Source of the DNA: Ailurus styani
Lineage: Eukaryota; Chordata; Mammalia; Carnivora; Ailuridae
Assembly: GCA_002007465.1 (NCBI GenBank)
Contig: LNAC01000277.1
Span: 314,727-378,726 of the forward strand
Reading direction: 5' to 3'
DNA length: 64,000 nucleotides
Each line of letters opens with the position of its first letter. The first letter of the stretch is position 1. The translations under genes were made by a program, and so were the position numbers. The notes under the pieces are model-generated. The model ran no database searches and was not told where the DNA came from. It saw only the letters and a list, made by a program, of their open reading frames with translations. This document shows, in pieces, positions 46,487-57,028 of this stretch.

Positions 46487-46676
46487 GGGGGCATCTGGGT
46501 GGTTCAGTTGGTTAAGCCTCTGCCTTCAGCTCAGGTCATGATCCCAGGATCCTGGGATCAACCCCCTCATTAGGCTCTTTGCTCAGTGGGGAGTCAGCCT
46601 CACCCTCTCCCTCTGCCCCTCCTGCTGCTTGCATTCTCTCTCATTCTCTCTCAAATAAATAAATAAAAGCTTAAAA
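46487..46676 (+). mobile_element. CAN SINE
   Basis: ggggcatctgggtggttcag, CT tract, AATAAATAAAAGCTT tail. The flanks aatactcagaaagatg and aatacttaggatcatg are a worn duplication. Confidence 0.94.
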
Positions 46677-46689
46677 AATACTTAGGATC

Positions 46690-47062
46690 ATGAATAGCAC
46701 TATATTCTGTATCTATGCAACAGATTCTATAGAGAAATGGGTAACTAAATTATAGTATAGTCAAACAATAAAAATTTATATAGCCATTAAAAATGAGGTA
46801 GATCTATATATACTTAGTTGGAAATATTTCTCAGATTTAAATTAAAAAGTAACACAATTAATTTCATATTTTAAAATGTGTATCTGCATATACATGTGCA
46901 TAAAAATAACATGTATAATATGACATAAATATGAAACAAAAATCTGAACAGTCACATACCAAACTTTTAAAATGGTTTTGAGGAAACAGGATAGAAAAAG
47001 AAATGAAAAGAATTTCATTTGCTTTTTGCATATACTCATTGTGGGAAATCATTAAAATAATG
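46690..47062 (+). mobile_element. Old L1 3' end (L1ME-like)
   Basis: gagaaatgggtaactaaattatagtatagtcaaacaata..agccattaaaaatgagg..ttttgaggaaacaggatagaaaaag follow old L1 3' UTR order. Confidence 0.6.
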
Positions 47063-47066
47063 CACT

Positions 47067-47280
47067 GGGGCACTTGGGTGGCTCAGCCATTAGGCATTTG
47101 CCTTCAGCTCAGGTCATGATCCCAGGATCCTGGGATGGAGCCCAGCATCGGGCTTCCTGCTCTGCGGGAAGCCTGCCTGCTTCTTTCTCTCCCACTCCCC
47201 CTGCTTGTGTTCCTTCTCTCGCTGTCTCTCTCTTTCTGTCAAATAAATAAATAAATAAATCTTAAATAAATAAGTAAATA
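47067..47280 (+). mobile_element. CAN SINE
   Basis: ggggcacttgggtggctcag, catgatcccaggatcctggg, CT tract, expanded AAAT tail. The duplication is unclear because of the A-rich flanks. Confidence 0.94.
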
Positions 47281-47289
47281 AAATGAAAT

Positions 47290-48474
47290 GCATTGCTTTG
47301 TAATTAAGAGGCTAGCAAAGATTTTTTAATCTAAAGAGAAATTCTAGTTTTAAAAGGACAAACAACCTTAAATTACAGAACTACTTTACAGAACCTTCCA
47401 CCTGTTGTTTTTTTTCAAACTTAACACCTTATGAAGAACAATTTCTAATTAAAAATAGCAAAAGCAAATAGGTGACCTAAAACCTTCAATCTACGTTTCT
47501 CTTGAAATCATATCAAGAAAGGTTTCCATCAGTGCAGTTCTGCAGGTGGACTTTCGAGATCAGTCTGAATCTTCTGGCCTCAAAGGATCACGCTCAGATA
47601 AAATAAACATCTTCTAGATCTCCCTGGCTTTTATTAACCTAGGCCTCCTACGTCATTTGAAAATTTGCCACACCAGCTTTCTTTACATAGAACAGCAATC
47701 CATATAAATCTTTTAGCCTCAGCTACTCAGGGCCATACAACTAAACCATTATAACCATGGTCTTTTCTTAATTCCTAAAGGAAATCAATGGTGAGGGAAA
47801 AGGCTCTTTCTACAAACTGTGGGGGTTTCCATTACATACTTATGATGGTGACATAAACTAATCAAAATATAAGATTTGTTATTTTCAGGATATCCTTGAA
47901 TTATGTTTGCAGATCAAGGAGAACTTTCTAAAAACCTATTTACTATATTAATTTCTATAAACATGTTTAGAAAAGAGATGAGAACCAAAAAGAACAAAGG
48001 ATGTAATCTTAAAATAGCTTCAGAAAGCTAGCATAATGTGACAGTCACAAATTACTTCATGCCTCCACAAAGGAAATTTATTCTTCATTGGCAATGTGGA
48101 AATCCCTAGGAACAATTCTCATAAAGCTCGGTTGAGGAATTCATTGAACAGTGAAACCAATTATTTGAGGGGTGGGGACAGGGAAAGAGATTGATGGGAG
48201 AGATATGAGATCATAAAAGAGCTCGGGCACAAGGAAAATTCCAACTCCATAAACTTTTTTCTTCCTTAATAATGGGACATTATGGGATGAATTGATATCT
48301 AGGATGAACTAAGCCAGTTAAGATATTATAAAATATAGTGAAGAAATTCAATGTACAATTATGCTGAAAAATCCTAAAATGACTCCAAGAGAAAGAACAC
48401 AAGAGACCAGTAATAAACAAGAACAAAAAGAGTTGTCTCTGATAATTTTATAAAATTGTCTATTGAGTAGTATT
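47290..48474. other. Longest repeat-free block in the window
   Basis: About 1.2 kb in which I find no SINE, LINE, LTR or MIR signature and no coding-like frame. Composition is even, without low-complexity runs. Candidate for conserved non-coding sequence, but nothing in the sequence proves it. Confidence 0.45.
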
Positions 48475-48475
48475 A

Positions 48476-48960
48476 AATTTTTTTTTTACTTTATTTTTTC
48501 AGTGATCCAAGATTCATTGTTTATGTACCACACCCAGGGCTCCATGTAATACATGTCCTCCTTAATACCCACCACCACCAGGCTCATCCATCCACCTTCC
48601 ACCCTCCCCTCCGTAACCCTCAGTTTGTTTCTCAGAATACACAGTCTCTCATGGTTCGTCTCCCCTTCCAATTTACCCCAGTTCACTTTTCCTTTCCTTC
48701 TCCTAGAGTCCTCCATTTTATTCCTTATGTTCCACAAGAAAGTGAAACCAAATGATAATTAACTTTCTCTGCTTGACTTATTTCACTCAGCATAATCTCC
48801 TCCAGACCCGTCCATGTTGATACAAAAGTTGGGTATTCATCCTTTCTGATGGCTGAGTAATATTCCATTGTATATATGGCACATCTTCTTTATCCATTTG
48901 TCTGTTGAAGGGCATCTTGGCTCTTTTCATAGTTTGGCAATTGTGGACATTGCTAACGGA
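48476..48960 (-). mobile_element. Carnivore-type L1 3' end, antisense
   Basis: T-run, then cacccagggctccatgtaatacatgtcctcc..gtaaccctcagtttgtttctcag..gctgagtaatattccattgtatat..catttgtctgttgaagggcatc, the reverse complement of the carnivore L1 3' UTR. The minus-strand ORF at 48486-48737 is 3' UTR, not a gene. Confidence 0.92.
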
Positions 48961-49605
48961 AAGGTACTATCTGGGTCACAGATACAGTGAAGATCCATTT
49001 TGGACCATTCAGACCAAGGAAGGCCAGATGAAAGGTTCCTGGGTCCTCAAGGTACCACATCAGTCCCACATGAGAGAGAAATAAGCTTCTAGTTTATTTA
49101 AATCACTGCTATATAGGGTCTTTGTCTCAGAGGCCAAATTTGTATCCTGACAAATACTGATGAAGTCTGATTGAAAAAAAAATTGAGGTTTTTGTTTGTT
49201 TGGTTGGTTTGGTTTGGTTTGTGTTTTGTTTTGTTTTGTTTTGTTTTATCTACTAAATGAAAGCTCATACCCCCAGAATGTGGTGATCTCATCAAGACAT
49301 TACAATCCAGTCAGGTGGCCTTCCACTTGGATGTTTCTCTCCAAACCCTTCTCCCACACTGCCAAAAATGCTTGTAAGTGTGCTGTCAAATGAAATCAGG
49401 ATGGATCTCAGCATTCAAAAATCATGCCTTCCCCTGGTAAATGTCTTGAAAGTAGAATTGAAATCTCATTTCTTACTCTGAAAAAAAAATCAAACTAAAA
49501 TACAGCTAATGAGAAGTATCTCATTTATATGTATATACATGTATAATGTACAATAGTACATTATATGTATAATATGTATATTATTTATATAGAGCCTGAA
49601 GCAAG
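48961..49605. other. Intergenic; ancient repeat remnant and (GTTTT)n
   Basis: 49000-49135 (gagagagaaataagcttctagtttatttaaatcactg) resembles the end of an old mammalian repeat. 49190-49248 is a GGTTT/GTTTT run that gives false ORFs. The remainder is unassigned. Confidence 0.4.
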
Positions 49606-49609
49606 GTAG

Positions 49610-50450
49610 ATGTGCTAATGCTTTATTGAGAGTTATAATCCCAGGACATAGAACAATAAACAAAGCAAAGCACCTGCTCTCAGGGAATATATTTTAATGA
49701 GGAGAATTAGCAAATAAACAAATATATATTATATATATATATATATACATACTAGAGAAAGTGATGGAAAGTAATAAGAATTCTATTTTACAGAGACTGT
49801 CAGGGAAGGACTTTCTGAAGAGGTTATAGTTGAGCAGAAACTTGAATGAAGAAAGGAATAAATTATGTAAATATCTGAAAGGTATACCTTCCATGCTCAA
49901 GGAAGGATGACTACAAGAGCCTGAGATAAGAATGTACTAAACAGGGGCACCTGGGTGGCTCAGTCAGTTAAGCTTCTGCCTTTGGCTCAAGTCATGATCT
50001 CAGGGTCCTGGGATTGAGCCCTGCATCAGCGGGGAATCTGCTTCTTCTCCTTCTGCCTTTGCCCCCAATTCATGCTCTCTCTCTCTATATCTCTCAAATA
50101 AATAAATAAACAAAAACTTTAAAAAAAAGAATGTACTAAACACACTGATGGAAGAAAAAGGAGGTCATGTGGTTGGAACGAAGTGAAAAATGCCAAGAGA
50201 AATAGATCATGAAGTTGAAAAGTTGTCTTTGAAACTGGATTGTATGAGGTCTTATGGGCCAGATTGAGGGCTATCATTTTAAGGATGAAAGGGCCAGTGG
50301 AGGGTTTGGGGGAATGAAAAGTAAAAGTAGAAGAGGAGACGTCACTAAGAGAGCAACTGCGGTGGTCCAGGGAGAGGGTGTGGTGGATGTGATGAGATGA
50401 ATATGGAGGTCAAGAAGCAGGGCTCACACTCAAAGACTGGATTTGAGGAG
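49610..50450 (-). mobile_element. L2, antisense, interrupted by SINE
   Basis: ataaacaaagcaaagcacctgctctcaggg..gtcagggaaggactttctgaagagg..cttgaatgaagaaagg..tgtatgaggtcttatgggccag..gtggtccagggagagg is L2 in reverse complement. An AT microsatellite lies at 49723-49747. Confidence 0.82.
49944..50126 (+). mobile_element. CAN SINE inside L2
   Basis: ggggcacctgggtggctcag, short core, CT tract, A-tail. Perfect 16-nt duplication aagaatgtactaaaca (49928-49943 and 50127-50142). Confidence 0.97.
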
Positions 50451-50539
50451 TAGAATACCCAGCAATGCAGTGCTGTTTCCTGCCTCACCTCCAAAAACCC
50501 TCTCACCTCTGCCTTCCAACTGTACCTAGAAACAAGATG

Positions 50540-50760
50540 AGAAATCTAAGCTTGGAGCCTATCAAGATCTAACCCTAGCTCTGCCACTTGTTGCATATAT
50601 GAACTTGAATACGTTAGTTTAATTTTCTGTGTTTCATCTTCTCTATCTTCCTCATCTATAAAATGGGAATAATAACAGTATCTCTTAGATTCATGACATG
50701 CAATTGCCTAGAAAAGTACTCACCACCTGACATGATAAGCATCAATAACTGACAACTAAT
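50540..50760 (+). mobile_element. MIR SINE
   Basis: accctagctctgccacttgttgc..tcttcctcatctataaaatgggaataataacagt is the MIR core. Confidence 0.88.
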
Positions 50761-50799
50761 AATACCATTACTAGATATTTTCAACATCTTAAATATGCT

Positions 50800-51170
50800 G
50801 TGTCTCTCTCACCTCTAAATTTGGCACCTACTCTTCCCTATACCTGGAATAGACTTTGTTTAATTAATTCCAAACTCATCCTCCAACTCCCAACCTTAGC
50901 ATCACTGCCTCTAGGGGGCCTTTTCTGATCCCATAGATGAGATTCAATTCTCTTGTCTCTTGCCTGACCACTCCATACTTACCCTCCAGTAGTTACCCCC
51001 ACCATATTTTCCAATAACCACTTGTTTTGTTTGATTTTCCTACTAGATCAAAAACTCTGTGAAGGAAAGAACTTTTGTTGTTTGTTTTGTTCACCCCTGC
51101 AACCTCAAGGCCTAGCACAGTGCCTGGAAAACAGTAGGCATTAAATAGATACAGAAGAAATCAATTCACC
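50800..51170 (+). mobile_element. L2 3' end
   Basis: ctcttccctatacctggaatag..ccttttctgatcccatagatg..aggcctagcacagtgcctggaaaacagtaggc reads the L2 terminus. Confidence 0.85.
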
Positions 51171-51429
51171 TGGCAAACTTATGATATTAGCAAAAATCAG
51201 AGAATGTAATAACCAAGCACCCAGGGCCACATTATGACTTTCATGAGCCCCATTATGCATAAAAATAGATATTTATAAATATAAGCACTCTGCCCACTGT
51301 GCCTAATAGATAAGTTGGCCCCATAAGCAACAGCAAAGGAAGAGTTAAAAACAATGGAAAAAGCCAGAGGGGAACAGAGGGAGGGCCAGAATAAAAAATT
51401 AGCCTGACTTCTGAGATGTGGTAGATAAT

Positions 51430-51890
51430 GTAACTGTGAATCAGCTACAGTGCTTTTGTCTGCAAGTAACAGAGTCCTGATTCCAATTCACTAAACCAAT
51501 AACAGGAAAGCACAGATGTATGGCAAGGTCTGGGCTTACTTGATTCAATGACTCAACAGTGTCTGCAAAATTTCAGGTTCTTTCTAATTCTCCATTCTTC
51601 TGTCCACAGCATCAGATTCATCCCAAATCCAGTTCCCCTTATGGTCATCAGAAGACTGTCAGCAGAAATGGAGGCAACATCCCTCTTTGCTTACATCCAG
51701 TGAGACAGCCAAGAAATTTCAGTCCTTCACTGTAATCTGGTTAAGCCAATATTGGTCATGCATCCAATCTGGACCAATTACAATCCCCTAGGGAACACCT
51801 CACACTGGCTGATAGAGCAAGTCAGGATCCTTTCCTAGAGTTAGGGGTGTGGCATACACCAGAACAAAATCAGCAAGTAGGAAACAGGAA
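51430..51890 (+). repeat. Ancient interspersed repeat, family not assigned
   Basis: tctgcaagtaacagagtcctgattccaattcac..ggttctttctaattctccattcttctgtc..caatctggaccaattacaatcccc has the plan of an old mammalian repeat that I cannot name. Confidence 0.4.
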
Positions 51891-52215
51891 TCCCCTCAAT
51901 ATTTCAAGAGACGTGGAATGGGTTATCAGACAGCAAGTACATAAAAAGCATTTACATCAGGCATATAAAGTGTTTACAACAAGTAGTAAAAAGTATCTGC
52001 ATCTAGGAAATAAAAAGGTCAAGAGACCATTTAAACTAAGGGAAGATCTTAAAGAAGATTTGTGGAGGATGCTCCTGGAGAAAGCTGTGCTGTGAGCTGC
52101 CTCCCCAAGCCACTTCCTTTAAAGGGTGAAATGGAGCTGCCCTCCTACTTCAAACCTTAGTGAGGGGGGATTCCACAGTGCTAAAGGAGCTTAATATATC
52201 ACCTCTACATTTGGG
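51891..52215. other. Intergenic with imperfect short-period sequence
   Basis: 51930-52005 reads as loosely repeated units of about 24 nt (gcaagtacataaaaagca, gcatataaagtgtttaca, gtagtaaaaagtatctgca). ORF 51847-52095 covers it and has no recognisable domain. Confidence 0.35.
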
Positions 52216-52219
52216 TGGC

Positions 52220-53590
52220 CCACAGTTGGAACTGATGCTTACAAAATTTAGAAGGCTCTTTATTGGTAACATTATCAAATCTCAAATGACCTCCACTCAT
52301 TAAACATCAACACTCAGGCTTCATCTTATTTAACATATCAGCAGATCAAAACAGTTGAAACAGTTTCTTCATCTTCTCATAGATCAACATTCCAGGTTTT
52401 CCCCCTACCCTCATGGTCACTCCTCTTTTCCTGGCTCCTCCTCACCCCCAATCACTTACTGACAGAGTACTCCAAGGCTCTGATCTTGAACCTCTCATTT
52501 TTTCTGCCTACACTTATTCTCCCTATATGTTAACAACCTCCAAATGTTCACTTCCAGACCAGAACTCTCCTCAGACTCCTATATCCACTGCCTTTTCAAA
52601 GTCTCCACTTGGATATCTAATAGATATCCCAACGTGTGCAAATACAAGTTCCTGATTTTTCCCTGTAAACTTGCTCGTCCTTGACTTTCCCATCTTTTGC
52701 AATGGCAACTCCATCCTTCCATGTGCTCAAGCAAAAAAGCTGGAATCCTCTCCACTCTCTGTCTCATATTCTACATGCAACCCATCTGCAAAAGTAATTT
52801 TGCCATTGTATCTGCTTTCAAAATATATCCAGAATAGATTACTTCTCACCATCTCATCCATCATCTTTTACCTGGATTACTTCTAATGACTCCTAACTTT
52901 CTCCTTTCTTTTCTACCTCGATTACCACAAGATGTTCCCTTGTTTTTTTCCCATGCACGAACAATTGGCTGCCAGAATAATCCTTTTTTAAATGTAAGCT
53001 GATATCATTCTCCTATGTAGAACCCTCCATCTCATTCAGAGCAAAAGCCAAAGTCCTATTAATAGCCTATCATATTCTTCAGCACATGCCTACTTAACCC
53101 CCAAAGCAAACACATACCTCCCTGACCACATATCCCCTCACTTTATTTGAATAGCAACCTGTTCCTCAAATATGCCAGACACACTCTTGACCCCAGGGCC
53201 TTGACACCAGCTCGTCTCTCAAACTCCAGTGCCTTTAATCCCAGCAAGCCACGTGGCTTGTTCCCGCAACCCTTTCAGACATCATCTTCTCAGTGAAACT
53301 GTTCCTGATCACCCCATTTTAAACTGTAACCCTCACCACATCCCCCAGGCCCTGGCCCCCTTCCCTGTTCTTTTGTTCTTCATAGTACACACATAGCCTG
53401 TTTGCTTCTACAGTACTCTATCATTTACTTATTTGTCAGTCTCATCCCATAAAAATATAAGCTCCACGAGGGCAGGGATTTTTTTTTTTCGGTCTGGGTG
53501 GTTAAATGCTATATCCCCAGCATCTAGAACAGGGCCTGACGTATGACAGGTGCTCAATAATTATCAGTCAAATGATTGTGTGAAAATTTT
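52220..53590 (+). mobile_element. L2, 1.4 kb of the 3' half
   Basis: Unusually continuous: tcaaatgacctccactcatt, ttccaggttttccccctacc, gatcttgaacctctcat, acttggatatctaatagatatccc, tttaaatgtaagctgatatcattctcc, gaccccagggccttgacacc, aagctccacgagggcaggga, ggtgctcaataattatc. ORFs within it are repeat artefacts. Confidence 0.92.
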
Positions 53591-53639
53591 ACTTTCTATA
53601 CTTATGTATCATGAATATTTTACAAGAATAAAATATGCA

Positions 53640-54450
53640 TTTATCCATTGAACAAATTCGGATTCAGAGCAAACCCAAGCCCAAGCACTATGCTAGGTGT
53701 TAAGTCAAGAGTGGTGAGCATAACTGGGCTGACTACACTACCTACGCTCACAAAGCTTAGTCTAGTTATAGATGATTGAAATAATGACAAAACGAGTGTT
53801 AAGTACTGGAAGGAAGGGACAGAAGCCTACAAAAGCATATCAAAAAGAAAGCTAGCCCTGCCTAAACCACATAAAGGGGGTAGAGCAAAAAGACCTGCAA
53901 TTAGGTTCCATGTTATATGATTTCTCTATGATTTTGCCCAAGACTGCCTCTGTTGAGCATCACAAGTGTTAAGAGTTGCACTCCATACTACCCACTGATG
54001 ATTCCCTAAGGAAATAGCCCCTGAGCCAAGAAAGATCCACACCCATGACAGAGGTGAAGGGATAGGACAGGGCAGAGTGGAGAAGTGAAGTAGAGGCAGA
54101 GGAAACTGTGGCACAAGATTCTAGAGGGGAAGGACTGTGGCACATTCTGGAACGCAGAAAGCAAGGGATGGTGGAAGAGGCTGGAGAGGGAAAGAGTGGC
54201 CAAGGCGTGGCAGGCTCTCCAAAAGCTTCTAACTTTATCCTAAAAGGAATCAGAAGCCACAGGAAGGACCTTGTTTGGTTTCACTTCATTTTGTTCCATT
54301 TGCATTTTGGTGACATAACTGGACATATTTTGAAAGTATTACAGGAACTGCCTTTGTGGAAAATTCTTTACCAGAGGCACTGACCAGGTACAGGAAGTTC
54401 AGTCAGGAGGCAGCAGAGTAGTCCAGGAGAGCAATGCTGGTACTTGCCCC
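53640..54450 (-). mobile_element. L2, antisense
   Basis: agcactatgctaggtgttaag..aggctctccaaaagcttctaactttatcctaaaagg..aggcagcagagtagtccaggagagcaatg is L2 in reverse complement, so two L2 copies face each other across 53590-53640. Confidence 0.78.
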
Positions 54451-54515
54451 AGGGTAGATAAGCAGGAAATGGGAAGAAATCAACCAGTTCAAGAGATTTC
54501 GCTACCTGTTCATTA

Positions 54516-54890
54516 TGGACTGAATTTTGTCCCTCCAAAATTCATATGCTTAAGCCCTCACCCCCAGCACCTCAGAAGGTGACTGGATTTGTAGGTAGTG
54601 CCTTTAAAGAGGTAGTTAGGGTAAAATGAGGTCATTAGCATGGGCTCTAAACCAATGTGACTGGCGTCCTCATAACAAGAGATTAGGACACACACACACA
54701 GGGAAAACCATGTGAAGACACTGAGAAGGTGGCCATCTCCAAGTCAAAGGGAAAGGCCCTAAAAGGAACCAAACCCACCCACACTTTTATCTCCCATTTC
54801 TAGCCTCCAGAACTGTGAGAAAACAAATTTCTAATTATTCAGGCCACCCAGTCTGTGCTATTTGTTATGGCAGACACTAATACATTATGA
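54516..54890 (+). mobile_element. MaLR LTR (MLT1-like)
   Basis: tggactgaattttgtccctccaaaattcatatgc..gaggtcattagcatgggc..agcctccagaactgtgagaaaacaaattt..caggccacccagtctgtgcta..agacactaatac is a nearly complete MLT1-type LTR just past the LY96 poly(A) site. Confidence 0.88.
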
Positions 54891-54938
54891 AAAAAAAATT
54901 TAAGTGAACAATAAGACCTCTGAAAAATAAAAGTATAC

Positions 54939-54948
54939 TTTATTTATT
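54939..54948 (-). terminator. LY96: Tandem poly(A) signals of LY96
   Basis: On the minus strand AATAAATAAA follows the TAG stop directly, giving two overlapping AATAAA hexamers. Cleavage would be expected 10-30 nt further, around 54910-54930, so the 3' UTR is only a few tens of bases. A second AATAAA-free T/G-rich stretch lies downstream. Confidence 0.85.
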
Positions 54949-55047
54949 CTAATTGAAATCAGGGTTGTGTATGATGGTAAAATTCAAACAAAAGAGCATT
55001 TCTTCAGGATCTCCAGAGATGGCTTCTGCAAGACATTTATATCGTCC
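54949..55047 (-). CDS. LY96: LY96 (MD-2) terminal coding exon 5
   Basis: Last coding exon of lymphocyte antigen 96 (MD-2), the secreted ML-domain protein that binds lipid A in its hydrophobic cup and presents it with TLR4. The minus strand gives acceptor tatttcttattcctcgttttag, then 32 codons and TAG. The peptide begins [11 protein letters not shown] and ends [14 protein letters not shown]. Length from the GRYKC cysteine to the C-terminus equals human MD-2 (residues 133-160), so residues here map to 129-160. Cys133 and Cys148 are kept, the latter being the partner of Cys37 in the known disulfide, and Phe151 at the TLR4/lipid interface is kept. NFT at Asn150 is an N-glycosylation sequon. The exon starts in phase 0, matching exon 4. 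Exons 1-3 lie beyond the window, so the gene is partial here. Confidence 0.97.
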   Translation of the reverse strand, partial: GRYKCLAEAISGDPEEMLFCLNFTIIHNPDFN

Positions 55048-55367
55048 CTAAAACGAGGAATAAGAAATACAAGCAAATAAAATGTTAGATGCTTCTATTT
55101 TGTAAGATTTTTATAAGAAAGTTGTCTTAGTAGGAAGAAGCCATTTAAATTAAATTGGTTATCATTATCTCAGTTTTCTAATGAGATGAAATTTTGTATG
55201 CCTTTGAATTCAGCAAGCATAAACCTATTTATTTCCCAATTACAAGATAATTTTTTAAAACGGATTTTTTGAAACTAGCCTGTGAGATTTTCAAACATTT
55301 GATATCTTTTAGAACAAAATAGGTAAGGAATATGCATCCTTGAAGCTTATTTTAAAATTGTCACCCA

Positions 55368-55540
55368 GGGGCAACTCGGTTAAGCGTCTGCCTTTGACTC
55401 AGGTCATGATCCCAGGGTCCTAGGATCAAGCCCCGCATTGGGCTCCCTGCTCAGGGGGAAGTCTGCTTCTCCTTCTCCCTCTGCCCCTGCTTGTGTTCTC
55501 TTTCTCTCTCTCTCAAATAAATAAATAAAATCTTTAAAAC
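55368..55540 (+). mobile_element. CAN SINE in LY96 intron 4, head partly deleted
   Basis: ggggca joins directly to actcggttaagcgtctgcc, so about 10 nt of the head are missing. CT tract and AATAAATAAAATCTTT tail are normal. Duplication aaaattgtcaccca (55354-55367) and aaaatagttaccca (55766-55779) encloses this SINE and the next. Confidence 0.93.
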
Positions 55541-55547
55541 TTTTTTT

Positions 55548-55744
55548 TAAAGATTTTTATTTATTCATTTGACACAGAGAGAGAGATTACAAGTAGGCAG
55601 AGAGGCAGGCAGAGAGAGAGGAGAGAGGAGGAAGCAGGCTCCCCGCTGAGCAGAGAGCCCGATGTGGGCCTCAATCCCAGGACCCTGGGATCATGACCTG
55701 AGCCGAAGGCAGCGGCTTTAACCCACTGAGCCACCCAGGCGCCC
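55548..55744 (-). mobile_element. CAN SINE (young subtype) inserted in the tail of the previous SINE, antisense
   Basis: T-run, aaagatttttatttattcat, GA tract, ..ttaacccactgagccaccca. Its own duplication is aaaacttttttt on both sides (55536 and 55745). Confidence 0.96.
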
Positions 55745-56196
55745 AAAACTTTTTTTTAATAAAATAAAATAGTTACCCAAAGTAAAACATGTGTAAAATT
55801 TCACTGCCAGGTAGCTAATGCAAATATCTAAAATTACATTATTACTATTCATGGAGGCAGTTACTGAGTCAGACAAGGGCTCGTGCAGTGCTTTCACCCA
55901 AAGATCAGTCACCATATTAATAATGAGTATTCATATTATTCTTAGCCATGTATATCAGAGGAAAAACATGAAGTGAAAAAGAGCTTTCTTTTGTGTTACT
56001 TTTCCATATTTCCATATTCTACAGAAAGAAGAACCAGCAAAATACCCAAAACTAAATAAAAGTGAAAAACACAGTCTTAAAACACCTTAATGTTCAATAG
56101 CTATTTTTGAAGTTGTGAATGGCTTGTTTCAAATTCCTAACACATTTATTACTGCAAGAGATTCTTAAGAAAGTACAAATGACTCTTGAACAATAC

Positions 56197-56249
56197 CTTA
56201 GAAAATCGTATTCCCCTGAAGGAGAAGGATACTGTTGTATTCACAGTCT
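56197..56249 (-). CDS. LY96: LY96 (MD-2) coding exon 4
   Basis: 53-bp exon on the minus strand. The acceptor is tattttgtttgtag and the donor AAG/gtattg. It completes a split GAG codon and then reads ETVNTTVSFSFRGIRFSK, aligning without gaps to human MD-2 residues 111-128. The NTT sequon at Asn114 is kept. Human Lys122 and Lys125 are Arg here, and Lys128 is kept. Start phase (two bases of a codon) and end phase (0) agree with exon 5. The upstream exon (human residues through about 110) was searched for by its expected sequence (region around the RALKG peptide) between 56250 and 64000 and not found, so intron 3 is longer than 7.7 kb. Confidence 0.97.
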
Positions 56250-57028
56250 CTACAAACAAAATACAAAATACAAAAAGATATTGGTCACCATTAGGCAATT
56301 TTTTTTTTACTGTAGTATGGAGTTCACTTTTTACACCATTGCTGGCAGAGGTGGTCCCAAGCTAATTGGAGAAGGGATGAATTTTATACCCTGGCTGTGA
56401 TTCTCGGATGCCATCCTCTGCCACCCCAGCATCTCTCAGCATCGGCCCTTATTTCATCCCTGAGGGAATGCAAAATTTTAATAGTGAATGAATGAACAAG
56501 CTAGTGGTCATAGGCTTCATCCCAAATTACACATGTGCATATTTAATATTGTTGCTCCTTCAGCAGAGTATAATAGATCTTCCTAAAAGTGGAGGAGAGA
56601 GTTGGGAGGCAGCCAGGATACCAAATTTCCTTCCAATCCCACCACTGAGAAGCCGAAGTATTCACTGTTGAAATGCACAGCCATGGGCCTGGAGATACAG
56701 AAGCTGTGGAGGCCAGTCAGAAGTGCAGGAAAAACCACACTCCACCAACCTAATCAGATACACCAAAGGAATGAACTTGCAGGATAAGGGTAGAAATGTA
56801 GAAATGTTTTGAATCTCTAACAAAAGCAATAGTGGCCAAAAATCTCTTTTAAAGTAATATAAATAATCAAATGCAAACAATAATGGTTATTGTTCTCCTA
56901 ACTAGCTAAAGACAATCCTTAAGAGTAAATGAATGGATTAAGTCTGCATATATATACTTCTATTTTCATAAAAAAGCACCTATTTGCTTCTGGGTATATC
57001 CTTATTAGGGGTATTAATACACTGAGAT

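Larger units (their letters stand above)
55048..56196 (-). other. LY96: LY96 intron 4
   Basis: 1149 bp between the exon 4 donor (AAG then gtattg) and the exon 5 acceptor. It holds two CAN SINEs in opposite orientation (55368-55540 and 55548-55744). The rest is AT-rich and unassigned. Confidence 0.9.
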
